64,000 nucleotides of DNA, from NCBI RefSeq assembly GCF_040183065.1, contig NC_091129.1, positions 440,501-504,500 of the forward strand. The letters run 5' to 3'. How positions within the stretch are numbered: position 1 is the stretch's first letter; each line of letters opens with the position of its first letter. The notes below the pieces were generated by a model. It was not told the origin of the DNA. It searched no databases and saw nothing but the letters and a program-made list of their open reading frames with translations. The translations under genes were made by a program, and so were the position numbers. Shown here piece after piece: positions 57,945 through 64,000 of the stretch. This DNA is from Periplaneta americana. Taxonomy: Eukaryota > Arthropoda > Insecta > Blattodea > Blattidae.

Positions 57945-58475
57945 CATTTAATTTACTTTGTGCTGATATCACACTGAAAGTTTAGATGCAAACTGATATG
58001 TATGGTGATAGTCTATATTGCATTTTGTTCGATAATAAATGCAATTTAGTTTCCAAGACAAATGTTGTTTACAAATCCAAAAAAATATTTGCTAGTTTAG
58101 CTGCTGGATATTTTTGAAGCTGTGAGTCTATCAAATTAATGGAATTCAGATAAGACTTTTAGGCTATGATTTTTTATGATTTTAAATCGTCATTGACGCC
58201 AAAAGAATGCATCCACTGATGTCAGAATGCTTTTTGAAATGAAACACCGTCAACAAGGACTGTGTACTATTGGTTTGCAGAATTCAAAGTTCTTACATCA
58301 TGGATTGACCTGCTACAGAAATATCGAATGAGTAAAGAAGATAATCAGCATCTTTGTGATTGCAATACAGCAGTGAAGAGCTGAATAACAAACACACATT
58401 GATGGTGACCTGAAAAAATTCAATTGAGGCTGGTCAGATTCTGTTTTTGAGACCATAACAGTTGATTTACTATTC
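57945..58475. other. Intron 10 start: nothing recognised
   Basis: AT-rich. No supported feature. Confidence 0.5.
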
Positions 58476-58479
58476 ATTC

Positions 58480-58625
58480 ATTTAGCGTTCTGCCCAAGGG
58501 CAGATCTTTCACTGCAATCCAGCTTTCTCCAATCTTTCCTATTTTCTGCCTTCCTTTTCATTTCCTCATATGATCCATATATCTTAATGTCGTCTATGAT
58601 CCGATATCTTATTCTACCGCGATAT
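58480..58625 (-). pseudogene. LINE C-terminal end (same family as 35830-36345)
   Basis: [20 protein letters not shown] and RKAENRKDWRKLDCSERSAL match [20 protein letters not shown] and RKAESRK of the other copy. The 3' ends (gcagatctttcactgcaa.. / gcaggtctttcactgcaa..) also agree. Confidence 0.8.
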
Positions 58626-58704
58626 GAGCCAGAAAATAAATGATAGCACAGTGGATCTTCCCGAAAATAAGTGAACAAAAGTCAAAAGAGGCCGAAGCAC
58701 TGGA

Positions 58705-61021
58705 AAGAAGATGGTTGCCTCAATCTTTTGTCCGTTGCTTACGGGATTACACAAGCTGGCGCATAGCACGATCGAGAGTAGGTCTCTGTGAGTCATGACA
58801 ATTTCTGCCGCTAGGTTCGCCTCTCTGCCCTATGAAATGATGAATAGTACCATTACAAAGCATTATGTATCGTGAAAATAGTTCGATTAATTGTGCATTA
58901 CTGATTGAGTACGAATATTATAAATATGCCAAGCATATTACAGTGTTATTTGAAGTTTGTTCAGCTAAGTTATATTCGAAAATTGTGTGTGTTTTGCTAT
59001 GTGAAGAACTCGGTACCAACAGGTCGTATCTTTATAGGTTAAGGTAAATGTCAAAGTTCTCTCATATAACAAGCAATGCTATGTTAAAAGTGGCGAATTG
59101 CATTTTCCGACTCTCGAATGATGTGACCCGAAATGTAAAATAATTTCATGCATTGTTTCACTTACCAAGCATTACTGATATAGGCCTAATGAAAATGTGA
59201 ACGACGTGATGTAAACATTGAAGATAATGTTGTTACTGTTTTCCCTTTCTCTTTTATAAAATACCCACAAAAGTAATGAATTATCTTCATGCTGTACTTA
59301 TTAGGTAATTAATGTGTATTTGTCTGTATTTTAGACCTGAGTATTGTTACGTAATTTTCAGTGAATTAGGTTAGAGAACTTAACAAGGTTAGTATGAGAT
59401 TAGGTAATGCACCTCAAACTGTAACTAATAATGGCTGCTGCCGAAATAGGCTGAGGTGGTTATCGTGTGAAACAAATTTTATCTGGAATATCTAGTTTTA
59501 TTATATACGGATACGTAAAGTTTTTTTTTGTTTTTGTTTTAGCATGTGTTTGTAATTTTGTGAGGTTATGTCTAGCCTAATTTCTTTTTATTCTTGTATC
59601 ATTATCAATACATTAATTTATTTTATATTCATTTCAGGTGTTACATCTATGGTGGCAACTCTACTTATGTTAGGATATGAAGTAACAATATATAGGCTAT
59701 TCAACTTCATCATTTGCTAAAAATTAAAGAAAACTGTATGTGTTCGACTCATTCCACCGTCATTTCTTCTTATGTATGTGAACCACGTTCGTTCTAAAAG
59801 TGCTACAATAAATGAACACTATAGACAACGTGATGGAACAATTTACAAGTTACTGTTAAAATGCTCAACATTTTCAAGTGGTGCTATACCCATTGTTTCA
59901 AAATGTACATACATATTTTTACATTTCTATAAGAGGTGTCATAAATTATTTCAGCATATTTGTAAATTCTTCAAAATTAATTCTTCTAATTAATACCATA
60001 AAGTAATGAAATAATATAGGCCTAGCCTAGGCCTAAGTTATATGTGATTTTATACTACCGGTATTGATGTTGATCTTGGTAAATTAATCCAATTTCACAG
60101 TGTTGTCTTTTGTATTGTGGTTCATAACAATTATAACAGTATGTACGTGGAAATGTTTTTAAAATAATAAATTCTAGCTCATGATTTTAAGTGGTCGTTT
60201 CAATGGGAGGTTATATTGGAAAGATGATCACAAATGGATAATTTACTGCAAGATACAAGAACTGAATATAAGTGAGTGTTCCGTTGAAAGTGAAAGTGAA
60301 AATTTCGTTTTACAAGAGCTAAGTAAGCGTACACGCACTAAAATACTACAGCGTTTACTATTACTATGCTCAATAGATTAATCAGTAGGCCTATAGAAAT
60401 GTTTTCACCACTGCAAGAAAAAATCGCGCAATAATTATACTTCTCAGTTATTGTGACGTCCGTATTTTTTTTTAAAAAGAGAGGGAAAAGTTAGGCCTTC
60501 TTGCAAATGCGTAATTATGAATTCAAGGAAATTAAAGATAATGCAGTACCTTAATTAGTTGCAATATCTTATTTAATAACAATATTAATAATATTAGGTG
60601 AAAAGGGTGGGCTATAGTGCGTATATGTAAGATGTCAAGTTAATTTATTTCCGGAAATGTTTGGTGTATGAACTGAAGTACAGAGCAGACAGTCCCTCAG
60701 TTTATATGTAATATGTTTTAATATCAAGAATGACAGCCTTTTATTGTAATATAATTGAGGAGTAGAAGTTTGTAAATTACGTCTATTGTCCATAAAATAT
60801 TGTACGAAGCATTTAATAAGCAATGGTGAGTCCTTTAAATGTCCCAAATGTCAATGTCTTTTAAGTGTTCTGCTATGAATATATAGGGCAGAACAGCGCT
60901 CCGAGCGGCGGAATTGGCATTACGAGGGAACCACTTCAGACTCGTTTTTCAAGCTCTATGCGCCAGCTTGTATAATCTCGTAAGCAACGCTTTTGTCACT
61001 CTGGTCCTGTCATCTCTTTTT
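58705..61021. mobile_element. Unclassified 2.3-kb inverted-repeat DNA element
   Basis: About 130-bp inverted ends share words such as acaagctggcgcatag, gttgcttacg and ctgccctat. The 7-bp CACTGGA flanks both sides (58698-58704, 61022-61028). Inside are only short frames (58865-59047, 59772-59993, 60181-60381) without known domains. A TSD of 7 (or 8 with a mismatch) and A-rich tips do not point to one superfamily. It lies in ACAP intron 10 or downstream of the gene. Confidence 0.7.
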
Positions 61022-62113
61022 CACTGGACATCGCCTTCATAGGCTTCAAAGAAGCATTTCATAAAGTTAATCGCCATATCTTGTTAAACATAATATTGAA
61101 TGATACAGACCACATCAAATTATCCAAACCATATTTCACTTATACAAAGAAACTTGAAGTGCAGTAAAAACTGGAGATACTTTGTCACCTTGGAGGGAAA
61201 TAAATTTAGGCGTCAGACAAGGTTGTGGACTTTCTCCATTTTTATTTAATATCTATATGAATGCTGTCATAAAAGAATTTAAATTGACACGACATGGGTA
61301 TATAACTGTAAATCGACATCTACATTTAGATCCTTTAATCTTTGCAGATGAAAATACTTTTAGCCTTTACAGAACATGACCTACAACGATCTGTACATAA
61401 TTTGAAATCAATAGCAGATAGATATTCAATGGAAATTCTAAAGTTATGGCTTTTTACGGAAAAGAACCAATACCAAGCAAAATTTTTATCAGTAATCAAA
61501 TATTAGAAAGAATAAATGAATTCAGTTATCTTGGTTATAAAATATCATTTATGGTAGACTCAGACAAAATTCTTAAATTTAATAAATCTATGAGTATCAT
61601 CAACAGCATTATGAAACCATCATTAGTCCAAAGACATACACGCCTCCGCCTCTATAAAACTTGGCGAGACATGTTCTGCGAGGCTTGGACTCTTCGGAGA
61701 CATGATGAAAATCACGTGAAATGTGTACAGCAGGTTATACAAAATGGGACAGAAAAAGAAATGAAGATGTCTTGAATGAGCTCCAAATGATACTTGCTCT
61801 GGATCAAATACATCAATATCAAAGCAATTGGCTTCACATGCAAACTGAATGTCGAACAGTAGAATACCAAAAGGAGCCCTGAATTATAATCCAACAGGAA
61901 AAAGATCGTTGGGATTTCCTAAAAAACTATGGAAAGAAAGCTTTGGTAAACCGTAACAGTTCTTCAAAGAACTACAACCTGTGAGGATGATGATGATTAT
62001 GATGATTATTTCCAAAGATTCTGATATTGGAAGACTGACTATTGGCCAGTAATGGGGGCCTGAGGACATAAAAATGTTTACATTTTGCTAAGTTATTTCT
62101 AAAGAATGTAATA
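61022..62113 (+). pseudogene. LINE reverse transcriptase relic and 3' tail
   Basis: IAFIGFKEAFHKVNRHILL (palm motif A, FID altered to FIG), then INLGVRQGCGLSPFLFNIYM and LDPLIFADENTF (the FADD box altered to FADEN), then INEFSYLGYKIS, FCEAWTLRR and finally GFPKKLWKESFGK. The order is that of an animal LINE ORF2, with frame breaks between blocks. Both catalytic boxes are mutated, so it is dead. Confidence 0.85.
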
Positions 62114-62239
62114 TTATAATGTAGAGACTATAAAATCCCAAAATATGCTGCATTCAGCACTATCAAACTATGAAACATGCACAATCAAGCGAAAAATACA
62201 TTAAAACATGCACTTTTATTTTTGTTCCAAATTTCTTAC

Positions 62240-63150
62240 TTCACTTCACTTTTTTGGCACAGTTAACAATCTAACAACATTTCTAACTTTGTTTCTGTGA
62301 GGTTCCTGCTCTTGTTTTTGTAGGCAGAGAATGACCTCTTGTCGCTCTCGGTAGCGCAGTTGGTATAGCGCTGGCCTTCTATGCTCGAGGTTGCGGGTTC
62401 GATCCTGGCCGACGTTTATGGCATTTAAGTGTGTTTAAATGCGACAGGCTCATGTCAGTAGATTCACTGGCATGTGAAAGAACTCCTACGGGACAAAAAT
62501 TCCAGCACACCGGCGACACTGATATAACCTCTGCAGTTGCGAGTGTCGTTAAATAAACCATATTTTTTTTTAATGACCTGTCTACATCACAAGAAGTTAT
62601 GGGTGCAAACTTGAATGAACATATTTGTGACAGTGTAAGGTCAAATTCATCATTCAAATTTCGCCACAAATAACCTTCTTCACTGAATTAAAGAATCTGT
62701 ACTCCGGGTTCGCATTTATGACCCTATCCAGTTTGTTTTTCGCCGCTACACCCACTTTCCACGGGCATAACTGAGGGATCTATGGAATTCTTTGCAGATT
62801 CTTTCCTTTTTTGCATTCTTGCAATATGTGAAGCAGATGCGACATGCTGGTTGACTTGAAATTGTTCTGCACATTTAATCTGAAATTATAATAGACCTTA
62901 CAGTTACTTAGATACGATTTAAAAACGGACAACGTAATTTAATTAATTATTTTTTAAGAAGTTCGCAATTTTTTTTTTACAATGAACAAATGCCATAATA
63001 AATATTCGGAAACAGAATAGCAGTGCTTACCTCTTTACTGCAATAATCGCAGGATATGAAATCCCCATCTGATCTAATAAAATCCTTTCCTTTAATTCAC
63101 TGTGCAAAGAGTACACTTTTGGAACCTTTAATTGGAGGCATATTAGAACC
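62240..63150 (-). pseudogene. CGGBP1/hAT-like zinc-finger protein, two or more exons, SINE-interrupted
   Basis: Exon 1 (from about 63150 to 63031) includes VPKVYSLHSELKER and, in another frame, SDGDFISCDYCSKE, then donor gtaagc. The intron is 63030-62880, ending tttcag. Exon 2 continues in phase as IKCAEQFQVNQHVASASHIA and RMQKRKESAKNSI, completing a C-x2-C..H-x5-H BED/CGGBP-type finger. Further on it reads LTLSQICSFKFAPITSCDVD and RS, is cut by a SINE, then resumes with RSFSAYKNKSRN and a stop. Known: SF(K)(Y/F)APITSCDVERSFS is the hAT C-terminal motif in CGGBP1-like transposon genes. At least one frameshift in exon 1. Confidence 0.7.
62333..62580 (+). mobile_element. tRNA-derived SINE (type C) inside the hAT gene
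   Basis: The body is about 62341-62570: ctctcggtagcgcagttggt (A box), gcgggttcgatcctgg (B box), then a gtttatggcatttaagtgtg body and aaccatattttttttt end. AATGACCT flanks both sides, the left copy just before the SINE head and the right one after the T tract, consistent with a target duplication. The host reading frame resumes across it. Confidence 0.88.
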
Positions 63151-63848
63151 ACGTGAACACACGCAAACAGAATAAACAAACACATTAACCACTTACGAGG
63201 TCCACACACTGCAAAAACAGTTTAGAGAATGATTCCAATTTTACAAGAATCTAAATTGCTATTAGTACTGGAAAAGGGAGAGAATTTACAACCCCCCCCG
63301 AAACAGGGTGCTTTTGACCTTAATTATTTGTCGGCAGTTCCTTAAATCTGCTGTATTTCCTCCCTACTATTCTCAAAGTATCCAACGTAATAAATTCATT
63401 TATGACACACAGTCTGTAGATGATCATCGGTAAAATGTTGTAAAAGTGAATTTCCGTCCAGGGAAAAGTCCTCTAACATTTTATTGTGAAAATCTTAACA
63501 TTTTATTTCATTTTTCTGTTATTTAGTTTTTTTCTTTTTCTTCTTCAATCCTGATTCCTGAAACTAAAATAAGGGACACAAAAATCGAGAAACTGAGGTG
63601 TCCACTCAAAACCATTAAAACATGCATTTAAACTGAGTATAAATGTATATTATATGCATTATTAAGCTAAAAATTGTTTAAATATGCATTATACATGTTG
63701 TTATCCCCAAAAAGACCAAAACATGCAAATATGCACGGAAAAAGTACACATATTTGGAACCGGAAAGTAATGAAATGGATAATAACTAAGCTTGAGCTAT
63801 GTCCTATTTTCCTGTAAAACATGCATTTGCATGGAATTCTCGTCTCTA

Positions 63849-63960
63849 ATTATAAGACTAACCATTGATCAGTAAAGGGAGTGTGAGGACTTGAAGGGAG
63901 TGTGAGGACTTGAATATTGTTATATTTTGCTATGCTATTTCCAAAGATTGTAATACTAAG
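63849..63960. repeat. Second copy of the LINE 3' tail
   Basis: agactaaccattgatcagta .. gtgaggacttgaa .. tatattttgctatgctattt .. caaagattgtaat is a diverged direct copy of 62024-62110 (agactgactattggccagta .. acattttgctaagttattt .. aaagaatgtaat). The gagtgtgaggacttgaag part is itself doubled. Confidence 0.75.
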
Positions 63961-63963
63961 TGG

Positions 63964-64000
63964 AGCCACCAGCATAGCTCAGTTGGCTAACGCGCTTGCC
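63964..64000 (+). mobile_element. tRNA-derived SINE (type E), start only
   Basis: gccaccagcatagctcagtt + ggctaacgcgcttgcc has a clear tRNA A box (agctcagttggctaacgc). The rest is beyond the window. A real tRNA gene is less likely given the leader and the SINE-rich context. Confidence 0.55.

Larger units (their letters stand above)
62122..63848 (-). mobile_element. hAT element carrying a CGGBP1-like spliced gene, 1.7 kb
   Basis: The ends are TAGAGAC (62122-62128) and GTCTCTA (63842-63848). The flanks are ATTATAATG and ATTATAAG, an 8-bp duplication with a one-base change. Many aacatgca words occur near both ends. Inside, on the minus strand, a zinc finger and a hAT-type C-terminal dimerisation block are separated by an intron. 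A SINE splits the last coding part. Confidence 0.7.

Noticed and set aside
58680-58704. Left flank of the 2.3-kb element read as the upstream part of the LINE RT (KRGRST).
   Set aside because: Too short, in a different frame from the RT that follows, and the expected residues in between are missing.
62341-62420. A tRNA gene on the + strand.
   Set aside because: The A and B boxes are present, but the sequence continues into a SINE body with a T tract and target duplication, and lacks a proper acceptor stem.

Overview
The window looks like nuclear DNA from an insect with a large, repeat-rich, AT-rich genome. A cockroach or termite is my best guess. It rests on the very long introns, the abundant tRNA-derived SINEs, the LINE, hAT, Harbinger and Tc1/mariner relics, and LINE proteins that resemble blattodean ones from memory. 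No search was run, so the species is inference. There is one recognisable host gene. Nearly everything else is transposable-element debris, tandem repeats and unassigned AT-rich sequence.

Host gene: ten exons on the + strand (21548-57938) encode the first 449 codons of an ACAP-type ArfGAP (ACAP2 / Drosophila CenB1A family). The order is a BAR domain, a PH domain, a Gly/Ser-rich linker and the start of the ArfGAP zinc finger. All exons have AG/GT borders and their phases join without a gap. The window ends before the rest of the ArfGAP domain and the ankyrin repeats. Introns range from 236 bp to more than 8 kb, and the last one runs off the window.

Upstream (1-21300): a minus-strand LINE (1-2460); an 8.8-kb PIF/Harbinger transposon (2756-11561) with a DDE transposase and a convergent Myb/SANT gene; a LINE 3' end (11700-12257 plus 21076-21260) split by an 8.8-kb hAT-like element (12258-21075) with a perfect 8-bp target duplication. 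The sequence flanking the Harbinger element has an uninterrupted paralogue in the window at about 12480-12690, which fixes the insertion point.

Introns (21600-57830): RLE-type (R2-like) LINE ends, Tc1/mariner, piggyBac and Tigger/pogo relics, several MITEs, at least four tRNA-derived SINE types, and four tandem arrays. The arrays have a 59-bp unit (about 29 copies), 114/57-bp units in a higher-order pattern, a 60-bp unit (6 copies, ending 85 bp before exon 5) and a 100-bp unit (8 copies).

Downstream of exon 10 (57939-64000): a LINE tail, an unclassified 2.3-kb inverted-repeat element (58705-61021), a LINE reverse-transcriptase relic, and a 1.7-kb hAT element (62122-63848). That hAT element carries a spliced CGGBP1-like zinc-finger/hAT gene and is itself interrupted by a SINE. 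I found no bacterial-type operon, CRISPR array, rRNA or functional tRNA gene.
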